A stretch of 64,000 nt of DNA, taken from NCBI GenBank assembly GCA_964638035.1, contig CAZWXD010000012.1, positions 31,297 through 95,296 on the forward strand. The letters run 5' to 3'. Every line of letters begins with the position of its first letter. Within the stretch, counting starts at the first letter, position 1. This DNA comes from JAGGAG01 sp964638035. Lineage in GTDB: Bacteria; Gemmatimonadota; Gemmatimonadetes; Gemmatimonadales; GWC2-71-9. Under the pieces are notes generated by a model, which saw nothing but the letters and a program-made list of their open reading frames with translations, was not told where the DNA came from and searched no databases. This document shows, piece after piece, positions 55,134 through 63,945 of this stretch. The position numbers and the translations under genes are program-made.

Positions 55134-57803
55134 CTATGGATTGATCCACCACGTGGCCTTCACCTGCAGCACGTTGTTGCCAGGGGACTGGAACAGCGAG
55201 TTGAAGCTCTGCCCCGGGTCGAACTCCGGAGAGCCATTGGCGTTGTCGCGGTTGTGGGTCCACACCAGGAACAGGGTGGAACCGGGTGACCACTCCCAGC
55301 GGAGCACCGCATTCCCTCGCAGCGACCCGATGGTGAAGTCAGGCAGGCCCACGTCAATCGGCGCGGCGGGGCCGTCGCCGTCGGGGTCCACCACACCGGC
55401 CTCCTGGTCCCAGGTGGAGCCACCATCGACGCCGTAGCGGAGGAAATCGAAGGTCCGCGGCGCCGCCAGCTCCTTCAACTGGCGGTAGTCGCCGCTGGAG
55501 ATGAACGGCTGCATGAAGAGTTCGAGGCTGAGCCGCGGGGTGAAGATCCAGTTGAGCCGTATGTCTGCCGAGAGCGTCCACTGGGCGAGGTCGGCAAAGA
55601 CATAGCGCTTGCCGTAGGTGTTCACGGCCAGCGGGTCGTCGAAGGTGCCCACGTACTGGGCCCCGTCGAGGTTGCGGTAGAGCTGCGGGCCCAGGGCCAC
55701 CTGCAGCTGCTGCATCGGCCGCCACTCCACGTAGGACTCGATGCCCCAGCTGTTGTCGGCGCCCTGCTGGTACCGGTTCCCGAAGACAAAGAGGCCGTAG
55801 GCGACCCGGTGGCGGTCGTCGGAGTCGAACCCGATCGCTCCGGTGAACCCCGCGGGATTCAGCATCGCCGGCCCGCCGCGGGTGAGCCGGATGTTGGTGG
55901 TCTCGGGGTTTCCCTCCAGCCGCCAGTATATGCCCGAGAAGTTCCGGAACCGGATGTTGCCGTTGTGGAACAGCCCGGCGCCGGTGTGGTTGCCCCCAAA
56001 GTCCCACGCCGAGAAGGCGGCGAGGTTGACCCGGGCGGACTGGTACCAGCTGGTGGGCTGCATCCACCGGTAGCCGGTGAGCACGTGGCTGTTGATGATG
56101 TCGGAGCGGGGCGCAAAGCCCTGGTCGTTCAGCTCGAGCCCGGGATTGATCATCCCGAACGACGCATTCACCTGCACCGGGCCCTTCTGCTTGTTCACCA
56201 GCACCCGCCCGGCCCAGCCGGCCAGGGAGGTGGCTGCGGAATCCACCCGCACGTGCGTGGCATCGGGCCGCTGGAAGTAGTGCGTGCTGCCCTCCTGCAG
56301 GCTGCGAAGGCGCTCGGGCGTCCCGGTCACCAGGCTGCCCCCGGCCCATCCGGTCACCACCCACACCTTGTTCGCATCGAGGAAGGTCCAACCATCCAAC
56401 CCGGCGGTGTAGGCGCCGCGGTTCATCTCGCTGGGGAGGAGGTCGTCATTGAAGAAGCGCTGCGTCACCGTCGAGAGAAGGCCGATCGCGTGGCGACCCC
56501 CGTCGAAGTCCCGCTGCAGGCGGAGCGCGTTCCAGCTGGTGAGCGGCTCCACCTGGGAGCGGGACTCCACGCCCGATGTCTGCAAGCGGGCGTACTCGCG
56601 CCGCGTGAGTGAGCTCATGAGGCCGATGTTGGTGCCGCCGGCGCGTCCGGCAAGCTTTGCCGCACCCAGCAGCCGCGTGCCGCCCGGAACGTCCACGTAG
56701 TCTGCCTCGGGGGTGCCCCCTTCGGGCCGGCGGCCGATGCGTCGGGTGTACACGAAGGTGTGCTGCGCCCAGTTGAACCCCCAGAAGTTGTTCGACCCGC
56801 CCGACCCGAAATTGTTGTAGAGGTCGGCGCCTTCCACGAAGAAGGGCCGTCGTTCCGGGAAGAACACCTCCACGTCGCTCAGGTTCACCACCGCCGGGTC
56901 GAGCTCCACCTGGCCGAAGTCGGGGTTGACGGTGCCATTCAGGGTGAGGTTCGAGCCCAGCCCCACCCGGAAGTCGGCGCCGAGCCCGGCCTCGTACTCC
57001 GACCCGTCGTTGAAGGGGTCCTCCACGTTGTGCCGCAGGTACGAGGCGCGGGCCGTGGCGTAGGGCAGGAGTTCCAGCCGCCTGGGTGGCTTCAGCTCGT
57101 CGAGTCCGACGAGCTCCGGGAAGCGCGAGACAAACCCACTGCCGTTGGTGGGGGTGAACACGAGGTACACGCGCTCGTTCCGGCGGGCGATGTCCCGCCG
57201 GAAGTTGATCCCCCACACCTGGTCGGCGCCGGGCCGGAAGCGGAGCTGGGAGTAGGGAATGCGCATCTCCGCCACCCAGCCCTGCGGTGTCCGCCTCGTG
57301 ACGCCCTGCCAGACGCCGTCCCAGGTGTCGTCATCCCAGTCGTCGTTGAGCAGCGTTCCGTCGTACTGGGTGCCGGCCACGTTGAGGCCGAAGTAGTAGC
57401 CGGTGCGCCTGTCGCGGTAGGGGTCCAGGAACACCATGAAGCGGTCGGAGGTCACCCAGTTGTCGCGCCGGGCGAGTTGCGAGACGATCGAATCGGGGGC
57501 CGTGTCGAACAGCTCGGCCGAGATGAAGAGGGCGCGGTCATCGAAGGCGACCCGCACCACCGTCCGCTGGGTGGGGGGCGCGTTCTCGTCTGGCTCGCGC
57601 TGGGTGAAGCTGGTAATGGGCGCGGCGAGGCCCCACGCGCTATCGGTGAGGATCCCGTCAATCCGGATGGGGGCGCGGGTGCGGGTGGCGGCGTAGGCTG
57701 CCGCCGCCGCCGGCCGCAACGATTCTCCGGGGAGGGCTCCAGCACTCCGCAGCGGACGCTCGGCGGAGACAACCTGGAGCAACATCGCGGTGACCAGGAG
57801 CAC
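55134..57803 (-). CDS. DUF5916 outer-membrane protein with CBM9-like N-terminal domain
   Basis: 889 aa from GTG 57803. The N-terminus has a short hydrophobic leader, then a carbohydrate-binding family 9-like domain (about 45-235: IRIDGILTDSAWGLAAPITSFTQREPDENAPPTQRTVVRVAFDDRALFISAELFD in pieces). The rest is the DUF5916 barrel with DRRTGYYFGLNVAGTQYDGTLL, VNPDFGQVELDPAVVNLSDVEVFFPERRPFFVEGADLY. The C-terminus KATWWINP does not end in an aromatic residue. It probably binds glycans at the outer membrane. Confidence 0.87.
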   Translation of the reverse strand: MLLVTAMLLQVVSAERPLRSAGALPGESLRPAAAAAYAATRTRAPIRIDGILTDSAWGLAAPITSFTQREPDENAPPTQRTVVRVAFDDRALFISAELFDTAPDSIVSQLARRDNWVTSDRFMVFLDPYRDRRTGYYFGLNVAGTQYDGTLLNDDWDDDTWDGVWQGVTRRTPQGWVAEMRIPYSQLRFRPGADQVWGINFRRDIARRNERVYLVFTPTNGSGFVSRFPELVGLDELKPPRRLELLPYATARASYLRHNVEDPFNDGSEYEAGLGADFRVGLGSNLTLNGTVNPDFGQVELDPAVVNLSDVEVFFPERRPFFVEGADLYNNFGSGGSNNFWGFNWAQHTFVYTRRIGRRPEGGTPEADYVDVPGGTRLLGAAKLAGRAGGTNIGLMSSLTRREYARLQTSGVESRSQVEPLTSWNALRLQRDFDGGRHAIGLLSTVTQRFFNDDLLPSEMNRGAYTAGLDGWTFLDANKVWVVTGWAGGSLVTGTPERLRSLQEGSTHYFQRPDATHVRVDSAATSLAGWAGRVLVNKQKGPVQVNASFGMINPGLELNDQGFAPRSDIINSHVLTGYRWMQPTSWYQSARVNLAAFSAWDFGGNHTGAGLFHNGNIRFRNFSGIYWRLEGNPETTNIRLTRGGPAMLNPAGFTGAIGFDSDDRHRVAYGLFVFGNRYQQGADNSWGIESYVEWRPMQQLQVALGPQLYRNLDGAQYVGTFDDPLAVNTYGKRYVFADLAQWTLSADIRLNWIFTPRLSLELFMQPFISSGDYRQLKELAAPRTFDFLRYGVDGGSTWDQEAGVVDPDGDGPAAPIDVGLPDFTIGSLRGNAVLRWEWSPGSTLFLVWTHNRDNANGSPEFDPGQSFNSLFQSPGNNVLQVKATWWINP

Positions 57804-57886
57804 GCGTACGTCCCCGTGTGGTGCGGGTGGCTGGCGGCAGGGGTGGTTGCACGTCCTTGGATGCCACCAGCGGCCTCAAGGTTGCA

Positions 57887-58654
57887 TCAGGGGCCCTGGT
57901 CCCGGACCAGCACTTCCTCGAAGTACGCCAGCGCCCGCGGGTCGCCGCTCTGTCCCAGCCAGAAGATGGCGCGCTTCCGGAGCGTGGGGTCGTCGCTGGT
58001 TCGTGCCACCTGGATCAGCGCCGGCACACCCTCGTCCCCCGGCCGCTGGGACAGGGCGAACACCGCCGATTCACGGACCTCACGATCGACCGCCGCATCC
58101 CCCACCACCTCCCGCAGCCCCCGGGTGGCGGCGTCCGCAGCCTCCTGGCCCACCCAGAAGACGGCCGCCTTGCGCGCATCGGTCCGGGCCGCAGCGTCCC
58201 GGGCCAACTTCAGGAGGCCGGGCCACACCTCGACACTGTCGGCAATGGTTGCGGCGAAGACGGCGTCGTCTGCCGCCCCACTGTTCCGACGGGCGAGGGA
58301 GAGGAAAAGTTGCGCGGCATCCCGCGCGGGCACGGCCCCCAGGTCGGTGACGTCGCTTCGTGCGAGCCAGCGTCCGCCCACCCGGGTGGTGATCCCGGTC
58401 GCCTCACCGCCCGCCACGCGAATGGTGACATGTGCCGGTCCCGGCTTGCAGTCCCGCGTCCAGTCACCCGACCCGTCATCGCGGATGGTGATGTTGCCCT
58501 CGCCGCTCCCGCAGACACCTGGCCGCGTGGCGAAGGTCAGCCGCACCGTGGCATCCTTCATCCCCAGCACCCGCTGCTCCAGGGACTGCGCGTGGCACGC
58601 ACTCCCGAGCGCAAGGAGCGCCACGGTTGCGGCGACCGCCCCGGCCGCCCTCAC
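57887..58654 (-). CDS. HEAT-repeat exported protein
   Basis: 255 aa from GTG 58654, overlapping the upstream HEAT gene by GTGA. Signal peptide (AVAATVALLALGSACHAQ), a small beta domain with RPGVCGSGEGNITIRDDGSGDW (Cys pair), then HEAT-like units ARKAAVFWVGQEAADAA, VRESAVFALSQRPGDEG and LRKRAIFWLGQSGDPRA. The repeat motif matches its neighbour. Last gene of the ECF sigma operon. Confidence 0.82.
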   Translation of the reverse strand: MRAAGAVAATVALLALGSACHAQSLEQRVLGMKDATVRLTFATRPGVCGSGEGNITIRDDGSGDWTRDCKPGPAHVTIRVAGGEATGITTRVGGRWLARSDVTDLGAVPARDAAQLFLSLARRNSGAADDAVFAATIADSVEVWPGLLKLARDAAARTDARKAAVFWVGQEAADAATRGLREVVGDAAVDREVRESAVFALSQRPGDEGVPALIQVARTSDDPTLRKRAIFWLGQSGDPRALAYFEEVLVRDQGP

Positions 58655-60165
58655 TTCGCCCCCGTCAGGATCTGCTCCAGCACCTGGGTCACGCGCGGGT
58701 CGTCCGACTGGCCCAGCCAGAAGATGGCCTTCTTCCTGAGCTCCTGGTCCTTGTCGCTCCGGGCGATCTCGATCAGCTTGTCCGTCGCCGCCGGTTCGTT
58801 GCTCTGCGAGAGGGCGAAGACCACCTGCTCACGCATCTCGGGATCCTGCAGCGAGCCATACAGCGCCGCGAGGGTCGCGGCACTGCCGTCCTGCTGTCCC
58901 AGCCAGAACAGCACCTTCTTGCGTGCCTCGACCGGCTCCTTCGGGTCGCGCGCGATGCCCTGCAGCCAGGTGCGGCCGGCGGGGTCGTCCGACTGGGCCA
59001 CGCCGAAGATGATCTTCGCCTTCAGATCCTCATCCCTGGTGCGCCCGTAGAGGTCCCGGAGGAAGGTGCGGGTCGCCGCGTCATCCTTCTGGCCCAGCCA
59101 GAACACTGCCCGTTCCCGGAGCTCCGGCGATGCACCCTCGTTCGCCGCCAGGTCCTTGAGCGACTGCAGCGCCCGGGGAGCATCCTGCTGCGACATGGCG
59201 AAGACGGCCCTCTCCTGCAGTTCGCGATCGGTGGACTGCCTGAGGATCGAGTCGAGCGCCGCCACCGCCTCGGGCGAGTTCACCTGTGAGAGCCAGAACA
59301 CGGCCTGGCCCCGCACCTCGGCGTCGGGGTCGGTCCGTGCGGTCCGCAGCAGGATCGGGGCGGCATTCGGCGCCTGCTGGGCCACGATGAACACCGCCCG
59401 GCGCCGCAGGCATGCAGAACCCGCATCGCGCCGCGCGAGCACCTTCTCGAGCACCGGCAGCGCCCGCGACGGGTCCATCTGCATGAGGCCCGTGAGCGCT
59501 GCGGTCTGGACATCGTCCTCCTCCTCGCAGGCATCACCGGATGTGCCGGCCCCGGGGCCGCGCGGCGCGGTGGGTGCGCGGGGCGCCCTCGCGGTGTTGC
59601 GCGGGGCGGTGGGAGCGACGGGCGATGCCGGTCGTGCCGGCATGGTTGCCGCCGCAGCGGTGCGGGCAACATCCTCGGCGGCGGCAGCGTCACCCTGGCG
59701 CGCGAGCGACGCCGTGAGTGACGCGCGAAGCGCGCGCGCATCGCCATTGCTCGCCGCGGAGGGGTGCTTGCTGGCCTGCTCATCGAGGGCGGCGATGGCG
59801 CGGCGCAGGTCCGCCGTGCTCCCTCCCCGGGACACCGCGTACGCCTCCCAGTAATAGGAGTCCGGCACGTAGCCCGACCTGGGGAAGCGCCGCCGGAGGT
59901 CGCGCATCAGGTCGGCGGCCTCGCGAAACCGCCCGCGCGTCATCGCCTCGCGCGCGGCGCGATAGACCGAATCGGCCGGATCGCCCTGCAGGGTGAGGCG
60001 GGGCAGGGAGCCCTGCACCTGGCCGGGTGCGCGGGCCAGCACCGTGGCCCTGGCCGCGACTGTTGGTGCAGCAGGAGCGGGGGTGGCGACCTGGGAGCGG
60101 GCACCGGGCGCCACGGCGCCCAGCAGGAGGAGGCCGGGAACGAGCCGGATGAGTGGGGTATGCAT
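58651..60165 (-). CDS. HEAT-repeat exported protein, larger paralogue
   Basis: 504 aa from ATG 60165, which shares one base with the anti-sigma stop (TGATG). Signal-like N-terminus, a TPR-like helical part (about 60-150), an Ala/Pro/Arg linker, then seven or more HEAT units with an [AV]-[VI]-F-W-L-[SG]-Q signature (RGQAVFWLSQVNSPEAV, RERAVFWLGQKDD, LRKKAIFWLGQSDDPRV). HEAT solenoids bind protein partners. As a product of an ECF operon it probably works in the periplasm or on the envelope. Confidence 0.85.
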   Translation of the reverse strand: MHTPLIRLVPGLLLLGAVAPGARSQVATPAPAAPTVAARATVLARAPGQVQGSLPRLTLQGDPADSVYRAAREAMTRGRFREAADLMRDLRRRFPRSGYVPDSYYWEAYAVSRGGSTADLRRAIAALDEQASKHPSAASNGDARALRASLTASLARQGDAAAAEDVARTAAAATMPARPASPVAPTAPRNTARAPRAPTAPRGPGAGTSGDACEEEDDVQTAALTGLMQMDPSRALPVLEKVLARRDAGSACLRRRAVFIVAQQAPNAAPILLRTARTDPDAEVRGQAVFWLSQVNSPEAVAALDSILRQSTDRELQERAVFAMSQQDAPRALQSLKDLAANEGASPELRERAVFWLGQKDDAATRTFLRDLYGRTRDEDLKAKIIFGVAQSDDPAGRTWLQGIARDPKEPVEARKKVLFWLGQQDGSAATLAALYGSLQDPEMREQVVFALSQSNEPAATDKLIEIARSDKDQELRKKAIFWLGQSDDPRVTQVLEQILTGAK

Positions 60166-60818
60166 CAGCTGACTCCGGTGGAGAGTGACACGGGGATGCG
60201 CGGGGTCGCCGTCCGGAGGCGCGTCAGCGTGCCGGAATGCTCGAGCCCGTCCGTGATGAGCTGTACGTCGCCCGGGTGCGCCCGTCCCTCGAGCTGCGTG
60301 ATCTGCACCAGCACGAACTCGAGGTCGAGCAGGAGCTGGCGAAGCCCGGGATCGGTTCCCGGTGCGCTGGCGAGGAGCCGGTTGGTCGCGAGGAGTTCGC
60401 GGGCCACCGGGATGGCCGTGGTGTCCGGCGTGCCCCTGCGAGCCGACGCCCTGAAGAGCGTGAGGTATGTCTCGGCCTGCCGGATATGCCCTGCGGCCGC
60501 AACCGAGAGGGCCGTCGCAGGATCCGCCGGGGTGGATGCAACGCTGGCCGGCCGGGACAACTCGCCTGCCGGGGTGGCGCGGCGCCCCAGGACGAACCCG
60601 ATCGCGAGCACCGCTGCGATGGCGCTGCCCCAGGCGGCAGCCCGGCGTGCCAGCGCGCGACGCCCTGGCGCCAGTCGCACCACACCGGGCCTCGGTGCCC
60701 CGGTCGTGGCTGCCCGGCGCTGCGCCGCGATCGCGTTCCAGACGCGCTCCCGGTCGAAGGGTGGCGGCTCCTGGTACTCACGGGCCATTGCCTGCAGCTT
60801 GTCGTCGAGTTCATCCAT
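60165..60818 (-). CDS. Putative membrane anti-sigma factor
   Basis: 217 aa. An N-terminal helix pair (MDELDDKLQAMAREYQEPPPFDRERVWNAIAAQRRA), a single membrane helix (GSAIAAVLAIGFVLGRR, about 65-85) and a helical periplasmic part (RQLLLDLEFVLVQITQLEG). It follows the ECF sigma gene by 3 bp, so by position it is the cognate anti-sigma; there is no zinc HxxxCxxC motif in its N-terminus, hence a non-ZAS type. Its periplasmic domain would sense the signal. Confidence 0.75.
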   Translation of the reverse strand: MDELDDKLQAMAREYQEPPPFDRERVWNAIAAQRRAATTGAPRPGVVRLAPGRRALARRAAAWGSAIAAVLAIGFVLGRRATPAGELSRPASVASTPADPATALSVAAAGHIRQAETYLTLFRASARRGTPDTTAIPVARELLATNRLLASAPGTDPGLRQLLLDLEFVLVQITQLEGRAHPGDVQLITDGLEHSGTLTRLRTATPRIPVSLSTGVS

Positions 60819-60821
60819 GGC

Positions 60822-61355
60822 TCAATCCCTCACAAAGTCCGCCAGGCGCTCCCGGAGCCGGGCCCGGGCCCGGAAGAGCTGCGCCTTCGATGTGCCGCCC
60901 TGCACCCCGAGCATCTGCCCGATCTCCTCGTGGGTGTAGCCCTCCACGTCGTGCAGCAGGAACACCATCCGGTATCCCTCGGGGAGGTTGTCGATCTCCC
61001 GGTGCAGCCGGTCCCGCAGGTCGGGCTCCACCTCCCGTCGCATCGGGGCGGGCACGTCCCCGGCTTCCTCCAGGGTGCCCGCCACGCCGCGTCGCTTGCG
61101 CCGTCGCAGGGCGTTGAGCGCGGTGGTGACTGCAATGGCCCCGAGCCAGCTCCCGATCCCCGACTCGCCCCGGAAGTCGCCGATCCGCTCGAACGCGCGG
61201 ATGAACGTCTCCTGCAGGCAGTCCTCGGCCGCGTCGCGGTCGCCGAGGTACCGGTAGGTAAGCCGGTACAGGCGGTCCGCATGCGCATCGTAGAGCGCCC
61301 GCTCCGCTGCCGGGTCACCCGCCCGGATCCGTGTGATCAGTGCCTGCTGGTCCAC
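60822..61355 (-). CDS. ECF-type RNA polymerase sigma factor
   Basis: 177 aa from GTG 61355, preceded by GGGAGC. Region 2 (GDPAAERALYDAHADRLYRLTYRYLGDRDAAEDCLQETFIRAFERIGDFRGES in pieces) and region 4 (DNLPEGYRMVFLLHDVEGYTHEEIGQMLGVQGGTSKAQLFRARARLRE) with HTH EEIGQMLGVQGGTSKAQL. It should direct RNA polymerase to ECF promoters and be held by the membrane anti-sigma encoded next. The longer frame to 61547 has no sigma homology. A GCAACC/GTCTAC promoter upstream suggests autoregulation. Confidence 0.92.
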   Translation of the reverse strand: MDQQALITRIRAGDPAAERALYDAHADRLYRLTYRYLGDRDAAEDCLQETFIRAFERIGDFRGESGIGSWLGAIAVTTALNALRRRKRRGVAGTLEEAGDVPAPMRREVEPDLRDRLHREIDNLPEGYRMVFLLHDVEGYTHEEIGQMLGVQGGTSKAQLFRARARLRERLADFVRD

Positions 61356-61392
61356 CTGGCTCCCGGGCGCTGGTTGCTGGCTGCGACAGCCC

Positions 61393-61421
61393 GTAGACAA
61401 CGGGTGTCTGGAAAGGGTTGC
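61393..61421 (-). promoter_or_regulatory. Candidate ECF promoter of the sigma operon
   Basis: On the minus strand GCAACC (61421-61416) and GTCTAC (61398-61393) are 17 bp apart, about 38 bp before GTG 61355; this is the usual AAC/GTCTA ECF pattern. On the plus strand GCAACC also occurs at 61450-61455 and 61469-61474 but without a good GTC box for the small gene at 61522. Confidence 0.45.
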
Positions 61422-61521
61422 GCGGACGTCTCCCCAGAGCGGCGCCGCGGCAACCCGGATGCTCCTACGCAACCCTTGGCCGCCGGGATGCATCCAAGCA
61501 GGTGAAAGCGAGGAGACCGTC

Positions 61522-61716
61522 ATGGCACACACCCCAGCGCAGGGCATCCACGTTCACCTGCTCCACGATTCCTGCGGCCGGGTGCTGGGACTCGTGCGGT
61601 CGCCGGCCATCCAGCAGCGGACCGGACCGGGTGCGCCGACGGTCCTCCTGGTGCGCCAGGCCAATCGGCGGGCCGACGGGCCCCCCTACGGGGAGAGCAC
61701 CCGCGCCGCTGGTTGA
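61522..61716 (+). CDS. Small hypothetical protein
   Basis: 64 aa (MAHTPAQGIHVHLLHDSCGR ... RQANRRADGPPYGES). ATG 61522 is preceded by GAGGAG at about 61510-61515, a strong ribosome site, but coding bias cannot confirm it and the protein shows no family. It lies divergent from the ECF sigma gene in the same regulatory region, so it may be part of the regulon. Confidence 0.45.
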   Translation: MAHTPAQGIHVHLLHDSCGRVLGLVRSPAIQQRTGPGAPTVLLVRQANRRADGPPYGESTRAAG

Positions 61717-61783
61717 CACTCGGTTGATGGGGGGCGCGTAGGGTTGGGACAACCTGCCAACAGGTGACAGGGAAGCGAAGCGA

Positions 61784-61817
61784 GACGGCGGCTCGGGGTT
61801 GCTCCCGGGCCGCCGTC
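61784..61817. terminator. 14-bp hairpin between convergent genes
   Basis: GACGGCGGCTCGGG (61784-61797) pairs with CCCGGGCCGCCGTC (61804-61817) with one G-T wobble; loop GTTGCT. It lies between the small plus-strand gene and the YfaP-like minus-strand gene, and can serve both. Confidence 0.65.
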
Positions 61818-61843
61818 GGCATTTCGGTTGCGGGCTGGGGCGT

Positions 61844-62785
61844 TCAGGGCATCGTGAAGGTGGTGACGGTGACGGGCGGGATGCCTGTCGCGCCTGTCAG
61901 GGTTCCCTCGAAGGTCTGGGTTTCGTGTCCCTGCCGTGAGACTCGCACGGTCCACGGGTTCGTGGTGACGCCGCAGTCGGCGTACAGGTGTACTTCCACG
62001 GTGTACTCGCCATCGGGGGCCGTGCCGGCGGGCCAGGAGATGATCTCCTGGTTCACATCATCGATGTCGCATGCCGGGTTGGAGTCGAGGTCGAGCGAGC
62101 CACCCTCGGGCGTTGACGTGTCCCCGTAAAACACGTGCTGGCCCAGTCCGTCGGTCACATGCAGGTCCACGTCGCTCCGGCCGACCCAGGTGAGCATCAC
62201 CGCCACGTCGGCGGCAGCCAGGTCACCGGGATTCAGGTTCACCACCAGCGGCTGGGTCACGCCACCGTCATAGCCCAGCAGGGTCTGCATGTTGAATTGC
62301 TGGGACGGCGGCGTGTTGGCCAGGGTCACGGCCAGGTCCAGCTGCGCCACCCCGTCGGGGAGGGTGAGCTGGTAGTAGCCGTCCATCCCTTCCACCATCA
62401 GGTAGACGATCGAGAAGGCACCTGAGGCCTGGACGGCATAGCGGAAGGGCTGGCCCACCAGCGGCGAACTGATGAGCGCGCCCTGGGGATCCAGCCCGCC
62501 GGTCGCCACCGGGGGGGCACCGTCGTGGTACACAGCGGTGACCTGCACCGGCACCATGGCGAATGCTGATGCCAGCCGCTGGAAGGGAGCCTTCACCCAG
62601 CGGCCGTTGATGAGCTCGGGGGGGAGTCGCCTGACGACGGGGACGTCCGCGTCCACCGTGGCGGACACCGCGGAGATGTACTCATCGGTGCGGCCGTCGC
62701 CTGGGCCGTTGTCGTTGTCGTCGCTGCTGCAGGCAGCAAGGAGGATCGCCGCCGCAGCAGCGATCCCGAGGGTGACGCGGGTCAT
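61844..62785 (-). CDS. YfaP-like (DUF2135) lipoprotein
   Basis: 313 aa from ATG 62785 (AGGAG 10 nt upstream). Lipobox LLAAC then Asp-rich linker. The C-terminal part from about 205 is the DUF2135/YfaP domain: AVMLTWVGRSDVDLHVTDGLGQHVFYGD, GGSLDLDSNPACDIDDVNQEIISWPAGTAPDGEYTVEVHLYADCG, with metal-binding DVDLH and conserved Cys pair. The central part is a beta-sandwich with PFRYAVQASGAFSIVYLMVEGMDG. Such domains are found in surface-associated, von Willebrand-linked proteins. Function unknown. Confidence 0.85.
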   Translation of the reverse strand: MTRVTLGIAAAAAILLAACSSDDNDNGPGDGRTDEYISAVSATVDADVPVVRRLPPELINGRWVKAPFQRLASAFAMVPVQVTAVYHDGAPPVATGGLDPQGALISSPLVGQPFRYAVQASGAFSIVYLMVEGMDGYYQLTLPDGVAQLDLAVTLANTPPSQQFNMQTLLGYDGGVTQPLVVNLNPGDLAAADVAVMLTWVGRSDVDLHVTDGLGQHVFYGDTSTPEGGSLDLDSNPACDIDDVNQEIISWPAGTAPDGEYTVEVHLYADCGVTTNPWTVRVSRQGHETQTFEGTLTGATGIPPVTVTTFTMP

Positions 62786-62858
62786 GAAGTAGCTCCTGGC
62801 AGGGATATTCGGAAGATGCACGCCCAGTCACCAACGCGCCATTTCCGGTCGCCAGGGC

Positions 62859-63932
62859 TCACGGCGTACCTGCAGGCCCCTCCCCGGCTACGCTGGCCTG
62901 GGGGGCCACCTCCCGGCGGACAACCGGGGCCACCCGGGTACCCAGGAGTTCGATGGCCCGGAGCAACTCGCGATGGGGCATGGTTCCCACGCTGAGCTGC
63001 AGGAGGAAGCGGTCATGCCGGAACAGCTCGTGCTCGAGGAGGATCTTGTCGATCACCTCCTGCGGGCTGCCCACCAGCAGGGCACCGCGGGGGCCACGTT
63101 CGGCGTCGAAGCGCTGCCTGGAAACCGGCGGCCATCCGCGTTCCCGGCCGATGCGCCCCATGACGTCGGCGTAGGGCGGCCAGGCCAGCTCGGTGGCCTC
63201 CGCCGACGATTCGGCGATGAAGCCGTGCGAGTTGATGCCCACCTTCGTCCGCGAGGGGTCATGGCCAGCACGCGAGGCCGTCTCGCGGTACAGCTCCACC
63301 AGCGGCACGAAGCGCTCCGGCATCCCGCCAATGATGGCCAGCGCCATCGGGAGGCCCAGGGTCGCTGCACGCACGACGGATTGCGGCGTCCCGCCGACGG
63401 CGACCCACACCGGGAGCTCTGCCTGCACCGGCCGGGGGTGCACTTCGCGTCCCTCAATGGGAGCGCGGTGGCGCCCGGACCAGGTCACCCGCTCCTGGGC
63501 GCGGATTCGCAGCAGCAGGTCCAGTCGCTCGGTGAAGAGTTCGTCGTAGTCGTCGAGCGAGTACCCGAAGAGCGGGAAGGACTCGGTGAACGAGCCGCGG
63601 CCCGCCATGACCTCCGCCCGGCCGCCTGAGAGCAGGTCGAGTGTCGCAAAATCCTGGAAGACCCGCACGGGGTCGTCCGAGCTCAGGACGGTGACGGCGC
63701 TGGTGAGCCGGATGCGCCGGGTGCGCATCGCGGCCGCGGCCAGCACCACGGCGGGGGACGATACGATGTAGTCGGCCCGGTGGTGCTCGCCGACGCCGAA
63801 GACGTCGAGGCCCACCTGGTCGGCCAGCTCGACCTCCTCCAGCAGGCGGCGCAGCCGCTCCTCCTCGCTCACGAGATGCCCGGTGCGGGCATCCCGTGTG
63901 CGCTCGGCGAAGGTGTAGATGCCGATCTCCAT
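62859..63932 (-). CDS. Luciferase-like (LLM) flavin-dependent monooxygenase
   Basis: 357 aa: an TIM-barrel flavoprotein with GLDVFGVGEHHRADYIVSSPAVVLAAAAMRTRRIRLTSAVTVLSSDDPVRVFQDFATLDLLSGGRAEVMAGRGSFTESFPLFG in pieces and PVWVAVGGTPQSVVRAATLGLPMALAIIGG, as in LLM-class oxidoreductases of the alkanal monooxygenase (LuxA-like) type. It uses reduced FMN or F420 to oxidise an unknown substrate; the flavin type cannot be told. Length is normal. Confidence 0.9.
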   Translation of the reverse strand: MEIGIYTFAERTRDARTGHLVSEEERLRRLLEEVELADQVGLDVFGVGEHHRADYIVSSPAVVLAAAAMRTRRIRLTSAVTVLSSDDPVRVFQDFATLDLLSGGRAEVMAGRGSFTESFPLFGYSLDDYDELFTERLDLLLRIRAQERVTWSGRHRAPIEGREVHPRPVQAELPVWVAVGGTPQSVVRAATLGLPMALAIIGGMPERFVPLVELYRETASRAGHDPSRTKVGINSHGFIAESSAEATELAWPPYADVMGRIGRERGWPPVSRQRFDAERGPRGALLVGSPQEVIDKILLEHELFRHDRFLLQLSVGTMPHRELLRAIELLGTRVAPVVRREVAPQASVAGEGPAGTP

Positions 63933-63945
63933 GCGCGGGCTCCCG

